From Glycine soja (lineage: Eukaryota; Streptophyta; Magnoliopsida; Fabales; Fabaceae): 64,000 nt of DNA. A model generated the notes under the pieces. That model saw only the letters and a program-made list of their open reading frames with translations. It was not told the DNA's origin and did not search any database. The stretch covers positions 1,537,261-1,601,260 of the forward strand of contig NC_041002.1 in NCBI RefSeq assembly GCF_004193775.1, in the 5' to 3' direction. The translations under genes and the position numbers were made by a program. This document shows, one piece after another, positions 50,513 through 62,149 of this stretch (position 1 is the stretch's first letter; each line of letters begins with the position of its first letter).

Positions 50513-53216
50513 TAATAAGGATAAAAAAAAAAAAAACTGGAAGCATTTTTTAGGATAAATAATTATGCCAAACAACAAGAAAAAGGATAATAGAATAGAA
50601 AGACATGTGTCAAAGTACATGACTTTTGAACGTCAAGAGCAATAGTAACTAGCAACAGACTAGAGTCACATCAAGACAATGAAACGACCAAGAAACTACA
50701 ACACAAAGTGCTAGGGATTCCCAACTATCAACAGTTAGTTACAATGGAGCATTAATACATAGTTAGAAAAATTAATTAATTAGAGGTTGGAAGGATCACA
50801 TCTTTGCTTAAGTAAGAGGAGGTACATGTACGTTGAGGGAAGTGGCATTTTGCTGGTCAAACATAATGCTATAGAGGGGGGAAAAAAGAAGTAAAAGTTA
50901 TCTGGCAGGCTGGTCCATAGGATATAAATTTTCTTAACAAAATGAAGAAAGTGAAGTTGGTTATAGAATCTAACCAGAGAAATAGCTCCGACATTCTTGT
51001 CCTTGGGATGAAGTCAATGCAAACAGGAAAATGAGACCCAATTAGCCCAATGACATCTTTAAGTAGAGAATGGAAATCTCCAGCTTTTTGTCTAGTGTTT
51101 ATCATCTTCTTTCCTGCTGTATTATCTCCGGTATCATCTTTAAGCAGACAAAAGCCAAATCAATTGGTCACTAACTTTTGAAATACACCAATGAACAGTT
51201 TTTCATAGTGTAGCAGCATTACGTTGCAGTGACTATTAAGCATTGGGTACAGCTTTAGAAAAAAGATACCAAGTATTCTGGTCCCAAGGTCATGGTGATG
51301 CATGCTGAAAGATGATCTCCCAATGTGAGAGATGAAGCTTGCTTTCCAATAGAATAATATAATTATTAATTGAATACCCATCTTTAAATGCTGAACATAT
51401 ACATCTTCAAGAATATTTTATGAACATCAAGGCACAGCCTTCTCCTCAAGCACCAGGCTAAGAACCCAAATGCAGATAATGGCTGCAATCATGCTTGTGT
51501 TAAGTGTTCCATATAGGTCTACAACTACTCAACCGTATCTAGCACTGCAACCAAAGTATTAATATCTATTAAGAATCATGTCTAAAGTTGCTCAGCAAAA
51601 GTTGAGGCTTCACAGCACAAAGAAAATACAAACTTTTTTGCGCCCTTCAAGGAAGTGTGAATTGTTTCTTGTAACAACCACTAAATGTGAAGTGCTTCTT
51701 TATATTAAGTACATAAGGCAAATCAACAAGAAAAACACTGCAAAATAGAATAGTTTTTCTCCAATAGTGCAAGAAAAAGAGTTTAAGAAATCAAAAGCAT
51801 ACAACCCACAAGTCATTTCAACCTAAACCTTAACATCTTTTTTTAGAGTATCCCTAATTAATAATTATGCACCACATTGACTTTATAAAATTATTTGATT
51901 TATTTCACATCCACCTTCTTAATATGCCTACAACATCTAAATTTTACAAGTCATTGGTCAAGTATATCGATGGATATTAATCTTGATGTTTATAAATATG
52001 AATAGAGAACTACCTCCATTTTTTCAGTGATAATGATTTATTAACTCCCATTCATCCACTTCTGCATGATGATTCAGCATTTACCTAAAGGGTGGATTCA
52101 TCTTCCTGACCTATCATAAACAATATGACAGGGAACATATGAATAAGAATCAAATGGGAAATATGATAGAAAAATAACACTATAAAAAAAGGTGATGCTA
52201 TACTTAGCAGGACATATGATTTTTGCAATTATCAATCACATGGGCATCCAATTTAACTCACCAAATTTGACTCTCTTTACCACTCAATATGCCTCCTTTG
52301 GATCACAGCACCGAAAATGAAATATTCAATCTTCTGATTCTGTCACACACATCAGAAGCAAAAATGATGACAATTATAATAATAGATTAATATAACTATT
52401 TTTTTAATACTTTCAATACTAAAATCATCATTACTATTAATTCTATAACAAAAAAAAAATCATCATTTCATCACAGCCAGCATCTACCCAATATTTCAAC
52501 TTGATATATAAAGTGGGTCTGTTTAGAATTGAAACAGGTAAAGATATTTGGTAATTCACAAAAATTAAAACAAGCACAGGAACCAGTAATGGACAAAAAA
52601 AATTGCTTAGCAGGGGAACTTTTACACTAAATGAAAACTCACACACATATGAATGCTAAATGAGTCACACATGTAATTATTATTGAAATTTTCATTCAAC
52701 GAAGTTGAAGGATGAGTAGGATTCAAGTGCATTTTTAAACTGGGCACACCTGCTCTGTTTTGAAAATGTTATACACTATTTTTCCATAAACAAAAATCTA
52801 ATGGTGTGGCTATATATGTAAATTTTCATATGCATAAAATAATCGTGTGTAGCATTACTCATCTCATTTTATTGACTTAAGAAATGTCTGTTCAAATATT
52901 AGTCACAAAATAACTAGCTAGCGGGGGAAATTGTGTATAAACTAGTATGTTAATAACAAATACCTATATTATTACACTCCCCCTCCCCCCCGCCCCCCCC
53001 CCCCCCCAAACACCAAAGAAAAACTATACAATAAGTGGATGTCAATGAGTGATACTGCTTAGAGCAACACAGATTTTATAATGAATATACTATTTCGAGT
53101 GGATTATCAAATAACAAGCAAGCTTAATAACATGACATATAATTATAGGAATGCCAAATACATTAAATTATGTCAACACATACCAGCGGGATATCATGGA
53201 AGCCTGATGCAGCTGC
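50513..53216. other. Intron of the RBR pseudogene and 3' region of the PPR gene
   Basis: No protein recognised. It includes a CGCTG-GTATGTG donor-like site about 48 bases after the PPR stop, so a spliced 3' UTR is possible. A run of C with one G lies at about 52978-53008. Confidence 0.45.
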
Positions 53217-55421
53217 CTAACCTTCTTGAACTGTGCCAGCTTTCAGACCTAGAACATTATGAATTATATCATCTGGCAAAACACCCTTATCCTTCATTAC
53301 ATCATATAACTTATGTGCCTGATCGAAATACCCATGCTTGTGATACCAATCAATGAGGACGGTGTAAGTCACAACATCAGGAATAACTGAATCTCTGTTC
53401 ATTTTATCAAACACCCAAGTGGCCAAATCTATCCGGTTTGACTTGCAAAATCCATCAATTATACAAGTATAAGTAATTACATTTGGCGAACAGCCTTCCC
53501 TCGACATTTCTTCAAATAATGCCCAGGCCTTTTTCATTTCTCTGTTATTACAAAAACCAACTATTAAAGTTGTATATGAAATCTGATCTAGACATAAACC
53601 CCTTTCTTTCATTTCCTTAAAAATTCCATATGCTTCATGCATTTTGTGACTATGGCTAAATATGCTCATAAGAATTGTATACGTGGCAATGTTGAAAGTG
53701 ATCCCCACTTTTACCATTCTCGTGAATAAGTTCACGGCCCTTTTAAAATTTGACTGTTTGGCAAAGCCAGATATAAGAGTACTATAATTAACAACTGAGG
53801 GAAGTACATTCCTTTTAAGCATTCTTGGCAGGAGCTCCAATGCTCTTTCTGGATAACCTTCTTTATAAAGTTTGTAGATGATTGCATTATATGAATGTGG
53901 GTTGAGGTTAAATCCATGTTCTTGGAAGTCCTCCAACAGTGTCAAGGCTTCTTTGAAGTACCCTGCCCTGCAAGATCCATCAAGAATATAATTGCAAGCG
54001 ATGGTATCTGGCCAAATACCATCTCGTAGCATGGCATTAAAAACTTCCAATGCCTGATCGAATAGTCCCAGTTTGTAGTATCCCCTAATTAGACTGCGGC
54101 AACTAAAAGCAGTAGGAACCAATTCGTTGCAGATCATCTCCTCCAAAAGCTTGATGGCTGAATCCATATCACCTTGCATGCAAAATCCATCAATTAAAGT
54201 TTCATAAACAGTCGAATCATATTTGCAACTAGAAGCACCAATACTATGGAATATATCCACTGCATTTTGTAACATATTCTTCTTGCACAGACCATGGATG
54301 AGGGAGGTGTAGCTAACAATGGATGGTTTTATCTGGGAGTGTTCCATTTCCTCCATCAAGTCAAGACATTTCATTACATCACCTTTCCCGCAGAAGGCAT
54401 TAATTAAGATGCTGTAGCTATAAACATCTGGTAATATCCCAGAGCTCTTCATTTCTTCCAAAACTTGCAAAGCCTCAAACACTTCACCTCTTTTACAAAA
54501 TCCATAAATTACATCATTAAAAGAATGGCTATTGAGGGGCTGGTTTGTATAGTGCAAGTTGCGAATTAACATCAGAGCAGCCTCAACATTACCAACTTTA
54601 CAAAGTCCATGAATATAAGTACTATATGTGACAACAGTTGGCTTTTCCCCACTCCGATATATTTTTCCCAGAATCACAGCAGCCTGTCTCATACCTGCAT
54701 CACACCCAACATCACTACAATAAAAATTCATCATGATTGTATAAGTGTAGATATTTGGCGATGGACCACGGTCCTTCAATTCCTCAAAAACCCGTCTAAC
54801 AAACTCCACTCTATTCGCCTCAACCAAGCATTTCAGCAAGAAATTGCAAGTCCTAATATCAGGCTCAAGCCCAACATGCTTAGTATTCGAAAACACATCA
54901 AGAGCATTTTCCAGCATAGAGTTGGATGCAAACACGCTTATGAGCACATCAAACACAACACCGGATCTTTCCACGTGCTGGGGTGAATCCAGAAAAGCTG
55001 AAAACAATTCAAAGGTATCATACTTGGCCTCATTACAGAAGCCAACAATATCTCTAAGCAAAGCCCACACTTCCAAACGCATCCCCGCCAAAGCAAACGC
55101 ATGAACGATTATCCTAAAGCAACTGATTGAATGAGAAAACCCATGACACTCAACCCAATTCCCAAACTTTTTTTTTCTTGCCACACTCCAACTCAGTGAT
55201 TTGAACACCCTAGACACTAAAGGAAACAACTCGCTCCTCGTTGCGGGAACATGAGGTGCAGGCCTATTAATAACAAAATGAGATTTTGGACTTTCATCAA
55301 ACACGTGGTCTTCTAACATCAATGCAGAAGAAGCAGAGGAATAGAACCTGAACAAGCATTGGCGTTGGAAGTGCACTTGGCGGCGGATCAAACCACACCC
55401 AAGAAAGCATATTAACGACAT
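53217..55421 (-). CDS. P-class pentatricopeptide repeat protein, 734 aa, probably mitochondrial
   Basis: Single intronless frame from the ATG at 55421 (MSLICFLGCGLIRRQVHFQR) to TAG at 53217-53219. An in-frame TTG upstream adds 11 residues but is not a plant start. The N-terminus is rich in Arg, Ser and hydrophobics with few acids (QCLFRFYSSASS), like a mitochondrial presequence. At least 15 tandem 35-residue PPR motifs run from about residue 190 to near the end, for example TYSTYIHGLCKVGNVEAAL, SYSILINAFCGKGDVMKCL and TYTCIIDGFCKSNRIDLAT. There are no E, DYW or SMR domains. P-class PPRs bind organellar RNA in a sequence-specific way and act in processing, splicing or stability. The RNA target is unknown. 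The gene sits on the same strand inside a large intron of the RBR pseudogene. Confidence 0.92.
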   Translation of the reverse strand: MSLICFLGCGLIRRQVHFQRQCLFRFYSSASSALMLEDHVFDESPKSHFVINRPAPHVPATRSELFPLVSRVFKSLSWSVARKKKFGNWVECHGFSHSISCFRIIVHAFALAGMRLEVWALLRDIVGFCNEAKYDTFELFSAFLDSPQHVERSGVVFDVLISVFASNSMLENALDVFSNTKHVGLEPDIRTCNFLLKCLVEANRVEFVRRVFEELKDRGPSPNIYTYTIMMNFYCSDVGCDAGMRQAAVILGKIYRSGEKPTVVTYSTYIHGLCKVGNVEAALMLIRNLHYTNQPLNSHSFNDVIYGFCKRGEVFEALQVLEEMKSSGILPDVYSYSILINAFCGKGDVMKCLDLMEEMEHSQIKPSIVSYTSLIHGLCKKNMLQNAVDIFHSIGASSCKYDSTVYETLIDGFCMQGDMDSAIKLLEEMICNELVPTAFSCRSLIRGYYKLGLFDQALEVFNAMLRDGIWPDTIACNYILDGSCRAGYFKEALTLLEDFQEHGFNLNPHSYNAIIYKLYKEGYPERALELLPRMLKRNVLPSVVNYSTLISGFAKQSNFKRAVNLFTRMVKVGITFNIATYTILMSIFSHSHKMHEAYGIFKEMKERGLCLDQISYTTLIVGFCNNREMKKAWALFEEMSREGCSPNVITYTCIIDGFCKSNRIDLATWVFDKMNRDSVIPDVVTYTVLIDWYHKHGYFDQAHKLYDVMKDKGVLPDDIIHNVLGLKAGTVQEG

Positions 55422-55454
55422 GAAGAAACACTCATCAATACCCAATTGGAACAA

Positions 55455-57780
55455 CTAAACAAACACAAAGCAATGAAGAAAGTGCATAACCAAGCATTGG
55501 AAAAAGAGAGAAAAACGAAGACCCACGAAGGCTTAGGGATAGAGTTGAACAAAAAAAAAAAACCGGGTTTTCTTACTCAATTGTTCTGTTTGAATTTTGT
55601 ACGACGAATATTATTGGTTTAAACCTAGGGCAGTTTATACTAAGAGGTTTTTTTTTGGCTGAATTATATTAAGAAGATATTAACAAGCTTTTAAAATGCT
55701 CCGAGTCTTTTATTTTTATTTTTTTAATGAATGGAAGTTTTAATTTTAGAATGAAGTTTTTGAGAGTATGAGTCATTTAGTTCATATATTGAAAAAAAAA
55801 AGACTTTGGAATATTATCAGATTACATTTTGTCTAAGAGCATTTTATTGAAAAAAATAATCAATTTTTGAGTCAAAATTTATCCATGTTATTGTATATAT
55901 GGGAATTATTTTCTTTAAGAATTGACCTTCTCTTTTCATTACACTCATAAAGCTTTTAAGAGTATGAGGTCTTTAGTTTCACTCCATATATTGAAAAAAA
56001 AAAAGAGCTTAAATATCCGTGAGTGCTTTATGAAAAAAAAATGAGCTAGTTTTTATGCATGCTATTATGTAGTACATACTAATTGTTCTGTTTTCTTTAT
56101 GAATTAACATCCTTTTATTTTCACAAGTGTAGTAAAAAATAAGAAAACTTTCATAAAATAATAACAAAATGTGATATTAAAAGAAAATTATTTTATTTCT
56201 AATATTTTGATAGATATATTAGAATAAGATAAAATATATTAAATTTATATTATGTTTGATGTGTTTTTAAAATATAATAAAGTTGCTCATAAAATTAACA
56301 ACAGTATATTTAATTGATTAAAATTTTGAATAAAATAAGCATAAAAATAAAATAATTTTAGAGTTAAGACATGTACATTCTCAAGATAAAATTTTACACC
56401 ACCAACTAATTAAAATTATTTTTTCGTACAAGTTTTAAAAAGAGGTAATAATTATAAAAATTATTAAGTGTAAAAAGTTGATAGATTTACACAGTCTATC
56501 TACCATATAATTACCATATAATGTAAAAAGTTTTACACGATTAACCAAATAAAAATTACTTTAGATATCACTCATGCAAATCTATTTGATTATCATATTA
56601 AAAAAAAGACTTTCAGATTATCAATAAGATTACATTATATTTTCATATGGTATATAATTGTTGAATGCAACTCTACAAGCGTGAAGTACATGTAGCACAG
56701 TCATGCAGGACGATCATGGTCCTTTTTTTTCATCCACGGGAGGCTCAATTCAAAATCTCTCTAGGTGATATTAGCTTTGACAATAACTTTTGAACTAGAA
56801 CCAAGCGGCGAATGTTGATTCTCCAATCAATTTATGTAGCTATAAATTACCAAGACTTCTTTAATTACTTTTGTGCTTTTGGATTGGAAAATCAATAATG
56901 TTATAGACGTATTGGAGAAACAATAAAAATGAGAGAAAATATGTGTCTCTAACTTACGCATGATGAAGCGTTACTAGCTTCCTCTGTATTTGCAGAGGGA
57001 CCAAGGACGTCTATTAAATGAAAAGACGAGTTTGTGATTATTTTTTTTTCCGGGAAGAGTACATTAACAGTTTACAGTAGGTAAAAATTAAGCTTTCTGT
57101 TCTAAATACTGTTAATTACTACTATAGAGTTGGCTAGATAGATGTAAGATACGAGTGCCTTTCTTTGTACATGGGTCCCAGCAATATTCTAAGAATCGAA
57201 CCAAAGATGGAATCAACAAATTCTTAATTCATAACCAATTAAATTGGAAATTGAATTATGAGTGAACCAGATAAGGTAATAAAAATCAATCAGATAAAAC
57301 ATGATAACTTACAATAGAGGAAGAGTGGGTGCGCTTGTGATAAGTCAGATATTGAGCATTTCCAAACAACCACAGTAAAGTAGTAATATTTTTTCGCAAA
57401 AAAAAATATTGTTGTAACATTTGAGGAAGAGAATATTTTTTTTAAAAAAAGATTGACTCAGACTTACTCCGATTACAGCCGTAAAATTAAACCCTTTTAC
57501 ACTCTTCCTCTTCCAAAATCCAAATGTCAATACGAATAGGATGTGTTTCAATTACATAGGCATATGTATTCATAGGCACTTTTACATCCTATTCGTATTG
57601 ACCCTTTTACACTCTTCCTCTTCCCTTAGGCCCTCACAATCCAAATGTTATTTTTTTTTTTTGGTGAATAAGAACACATGCCTATGTATTCACCAAAAAA
57701 AAAAAAAACATTTCATACCTATGATCTATGACAAGTTGACAACTAAACCATTTGTCTAATTATGGATCCAAATACCATAC
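55455..57780. other. Intron of the RBR pseudogene and PPR 5' region
   Basis: 55455-55620 is the PPR promoter/5' UTR. The rest is AT-rich, with the local repeat structure at 57491-57720. No gene found. Confidence 0.5.
57491..57720. repeat. Compound direct and inverted repeat cluster
   Basis: A 24-bp direct repeat (starting acccttttacactcttcc) is at 57491-57514 and 57601-57624. Between its copies lies a perfect 19-bp inverted repeat: gtcaatacgaataggatgt at 57526-57544 and its complement at 57584-57602. A second hairpin follows (ggtgaata ... tattcacc, flanked by poly-T and poly-A) at about 57648-57708. Confidence 0.85.
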
Positions 57781-60162
57781 CTGCAAAATCTGAAGCTTCA
57801 TATCTAGACTCATGCATGCTATGCCAACATGGCATCATTCCCTGCAAAGGGTACAAAAGCTAAAATAGCATTTTGGGCATTGAGCATGCTGGTCTTCACC
57901 GTCTATACAGGGTGTTTCACACCTTGGACAATAAACAGCATCAGACATTGATGCAAGTGTTTTTTCCAATATCATGGATTCCCAGCGCTCATAATCTGTG
58001 TCATCCAGAAAGGGTTTTAAAAGGCCAGTAGGAATCATACATGCACATTTTGCTTCAGGACATTGAAGATTACTAACAGTGCCTTCCTTTACATGTATCT
58101 GGGCAAAGGTCTGCAAGCATTTGAGGCAAAAAAAAAGCTTACATGGTAACCAGATAAACTCAGAGACTGGTAAAGTGGCAGACATGAGAACCATGTTTAA
58201 TATTAACTCTATTGTGGTATAGCATTAGCTTTTCCACATATAGAATATTAGAATTATAAAGTCCATAAGATGGGGCAAAAAAATATAGAATAGGCAAGGA
58301 GTAAGATCCATTTTACAACAAGGGCAAAGACTGTAAAGGGATTTAATATATGGTCAAAAGCAATATCAGGATTGAAATGGCATGAAGCAATGAATTAGAT
58401 TTAGAGCAAAACAAGCCAAACACGTGGTTTCATTTAACAAAATGAAAATTTTCACATTAGTCTACTACAACATAAGCTAGCATAGGTTAGTCAGATATGT
58501 ACATGCTTGGATAATTAGTTTAGAACAAAATAAAACTTGTATATTGATAGCCTACCAAATAATAAAGCACCAATTGTTACGATAAGTCGAACTGTTAATG
58601 ATTCACCACAATGAAGTTTAAAGAAACTATTTATAAACAGTGATGAACAGACATAAAGTCCCAAGTCCAAACAAGAGAAGGTAACTCTGTTGTGAATTGT
58701 GATGGTAATGGTATAAGCTGAAATTCAAAATTAGTTGCAAATTTGTGTAAGACCAAGTCAGGCTTTCCTTTGAAGACTAACAATGTGTATAAATTATCAG
58801 GCATAAATAGGAAACTACCTGCATATTCACTAAAGCAAATGTTACAATCATGCTATTCTTTGAGGAAGTTCTCGTTGCGTCTCTCATCATTGTAACTTCG
58901 TAAAAAAGGAATATCAACATCAATGCATTTAGCTCCTGAAATAACATGCTCATCCTGGACATGATTCATGCCATAAGGCCCAAGGCATGATTTCCTCATC
59001 AAATCCCGGATGAGAAAGACAAGAACCATGTAACCATTCTACCAAAGGGTAAATCACTTCCTGCCCCTGTTGTACTTCCCATATTGAATCCAAGTTGCAG
59101 CACAGATTCAGAATCTTCACAAGTTCTAACAGAGTGTAAAAATAGGTGGTTGGTCGCTTGGGTACGACTTAGGTAATAAACACGTCATAACAATTGGTGG
59201 TATATATTGGACTTTGAAAGTGTATAAGAACTCATCTAAATTGCTGCTTACAGTCTCAAGTTGATTGAGAAAGTTCAAGTTAGCAGTGATGGCAATTTCA
59301 CCCAAAACATCAACGTGTATATGTATCTGGGGAAGGGCAAAAAAAAAAAAAAGAGTCAGTATTAGGTTTCAGAGACTCTGCATTGTATCAAAACTTAAGT
59401 CAAAACTGTATCATTAGGTTACAGCAGCAACACCTGTAAACAACGCAGGCCTTTCCACCTCTCAAGGCTGACAATGTTTTCTCCATAAATTGACTCCACC
59501 ACAAGTGCCATAATACTTCTGCTTCAAATCAATACGACAAAACTTAAATCAAGTTCTCAAGTGTTCTTTTTTTTCCTTCCTGATTTTCAATGAGAATCGA
59601 GTTCTAGCTATTAATCTACAAAACTTAGAACGCAGTTCCTTAAGTGTTGTTAGTGTTGTTCTCCAATCAAAATTAGAGTTTGACCTCAGCAAATTGCATA
59701 ATACTAGTAAAAGTTAACATAGATTACCGAAATGAAGCTACTAAACGTTATTAAAAGCACCTAAGAAATTATATCTACATAGATTACCAAAGTAAAACTA
59801 AAATGTATAGGAGAACATGAACAAAAACACCTAAGCAATTATATCTAAGCTTGGTCCTAACTTTAATACAAAACACTAGCTGAAACTCTAATTCTGATTT
59901 TTTTGTTCAAATCAATCATGTCACAAATCCACGGAAAACCAAGTGATATAAGATTTCGATTTTACAGCGTTATTTCTACCTCATCTTGCAATCACATCCT
60001 CCTCTACCACGGAGTGAGATTTGGAAGAAGGACCCGGTTCGGGCTTGTTGGCGACACAGTATTGCAAGTTCGGGTGGTTTGGTGGGCCCAAATTGTTGTG
60101 GTGAGGAGAAGAAGGGTTGGAGTGAAGGAGGAGTCTTCCGCGTGTGAACTATGGCGTTGCAT

Positions 60163-60683
60163 TGGCACCTTAATTTGTTCTTAGTGGTAAAATATCTTAA
60201 TCTTAATTTTAATTCCATCACGGCATCGCCGTTCTTCTTAAGATAGAATATGATGAAACATGAATGAACGGTAAGAATATGATAAACTTTAATTCTATTT
60301 AATATTTGATATGCATTACATAACAATTGGATATATTTAAATTTAAAAATATTATTTTATTAAATTACCTTTAATTTTTAAAAATTTATTTTCAATTTAT
60401 TTTTTATAAATTATAAAAATTACTTTTAATTTATTTTTATAAATTACAAAAATTATAAAAAATATTTTAACTAAATTATGAAAAATTATAATTTATTTAT
60501 GCAACTAATTTTCTTATAATTATAAAAAAGTATATACGTTTTTAAATTGGTCAAATATTTTTTTGGAAAATATTTTTCTTTAAAAAAATATTTGAATAAT
60601 GATTATTTAATTTTTAAATTTTTTAATTAATAATTTAATTGCATTTATGTGTCAAAATTATTATTACTATATAAATGATACTG

Positions 60684-60724
<41 letters not shown>

Positions 60725-61031
60725 TAATATGTTATTGCATATTATATTTAATATATTTAGTTTGTTATTTTATATATGTATATATGTTATATTTATTATA
60801 TATATTTGATATATTTTTCATACAAATATAATATATATATATATTATTTATGGAATAGGTTGAATAATATGATAAGAGCAAATTACACTCATATCTCTTG
60901 AGGTTAGTGCTTATTACATTCAATTTCACTTTTTTTTTATCATATACAAGACTTTCTTGATTTTTTGTCCTCCATTATACTTTGACCTCCTAACCTACTA
61001 ACACTATTAAAAATAACTAACGAGAAAAGGG
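60163..61031. other. Intergenic, AT-rich
   Basis: A (TA)n microsatellite lies at about 60687-60721. Nothing else recognised. Confidence 0.5.
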
Positions 61032-61372
61032 AGAAAGAAGTGAGGATCTAGTGGCGTCATCGTCACGTCCTCGACCACAATGAAGGTGGCATTGTCGTAC
61101 TTAACAAAATAGTTATCGACCTGCAACGTGTTGTCGTAAGAGGTGAAGCAGAATTTGCAGAGATGGGTGACTGCATGCGACACACAGCGAGAGTATTGAT
61201 CATTGGTGAGGTCTCTGCAACACTAAAAGAGGTCATAGATGATATCGAAGGAGGCAATGTTAGCAAAGTTATTGTGGTTGACAAAGGCGATGGAGTTGAC
61301 GGGGAGATGAAGAGTGAGTTGATGGTGTTTTCACAAGGGAAATCCGATGTTAACTCGAGCTAGGAACACACT
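61032..61372 (-). pseudogene. Relic of a plasmodesmata-located / DUF26 (Gnk2) protein gene
   Basis: On the minus strand: VNSIAFVNHNNFANIASFD, then IIYDLF, an in-frame TAG where the family has Gln, then RDLTNDQYSRCVSHAVTHL, CFTSYDNTLQVDNYFVKYDN and ATFIVVED. This is one DUF26 repeat of a PDLP-type protein (family pattern LFQCRGDLxxxxCxxCV ... LQLxGCFVKYDN). Two of the conserved cysteines are Tyr here, and a further frameshift precedes VNSIAF. No signal peptide, second repeat or membrane segment was found nearby. Confidence 0.65.
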
Positions 61373-62149
61373 TGCACAAGAGTGATAAGGGTTCTTAGGA
61401 CATTTCAAAAAATTAACATCATTAGTAACGATGATTATTCAAGGAAGACAAAAGAAATATGATTTTAGAGGAAGGATGAAAATATAATAAAGTTTAACTT
61501 TAGGAGAAAAAAATGAGTATAATTTGCTTTTATAATAATTATATATATAAAGAGAAAATAAAAAAAGAAGAGATAGAATTTTTATCATATCTTGTCGGTT
61601 GTAACCTATCTTTTTCCTTAAGATAACAAATACATTATAGCAATGTGATTTAATAACGTTATCATATTTTATTAGGACAATAAATAATGAATTATAATGT
61701 GATAAGATAATTATCCTTTGTTATCCTAACCATTAAACGGACCATTTAAAGATTCAAATTGTTTTTTATGTGAGATGAGGTTGTTCTGACACATCTTAAA
61801 TTGTGTTTTTTGACGTGTAATTACAAGGCTGCACTAATGTTTTACTGTTGCTTTAGTTGAGCCTGATCCTTGTGTTAATTTGCGACGAGGGCTTCCATTT
61901 CTTTTTTCATGTTGATTGATTAGTTATTTTTGTTAACTTTCTTGTGGATCTAAATACTGTTTTAGCATCACAACTGACTGATTGTATCAAAAAAATATTG
62001 CTGAAACACGAAATTCACTTACTTTCAAAGAAAATATTGATTTAGAGACATCTTTAATAAATAAAAAAGTGATGTTCTCATAACAATTCTTACAATAAAT
62101 TATACAACATTTTATATCTTTATCTCCTTGAATCACATATTTTATTACT
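61373..62149. other. Intergenic
   Basis: No gene recognised; it may include decayed retroelement sequence continuing from the right. Confidence 0.4.

Larger units (their letters stand above)
50030..60162 (-). pseudogene. Decayed RWD-RBR ubiquitin ligase gene (RNF14-like)
   Basis: Minus-strand exon relics in family order. N-terminus: about 59985-60162 (SVVEEDVIAR then stop). RWD domain: near 59434-59530 (ESIYGENIVSLERWKG), then from 59326 IHIHVDVLGEIAITANLNFL and PPIVMTCLLPKSYPS. Next GQEVIYPLVEWL and DVDIPFLRSYNDERRNENFL, with an in-frame TAG just before the first RING cysteines (HDCNICFSEYAG). RING1 continues at 57781-58171 ([31 protein letters not shown]), but its histidine is Leu (LPCKLFFC), and a TGA follows TLCRE. 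RING2 relics lie at about 50300-50512 with frameshifts (CKxxIS, EGCNK, one base lost after CEQY). The last exon found is 50030-50177 (DGSCELFPREMVESWEEQIN). The 3' end is missing. RBR enzymes transfer ubiquitin through a RING2 cysteine; this copy cannot be functional. Confidence 0.85.

Noticed and set aside
50869..51105. Minus-strand 78-codon frame
   Set aside because: No recognisable motif; it lies in intron or 3' UTR sequence of other genes.
52978..53008. C homopolymer run
   Set aside because: Simple low-complexity sequence, liable to sequencing error; no function can be inferred.
54609..55104. Plus-strand frames opposite the PPR gene
   Set aside because: Antisense shadows of a clearly coding frame.
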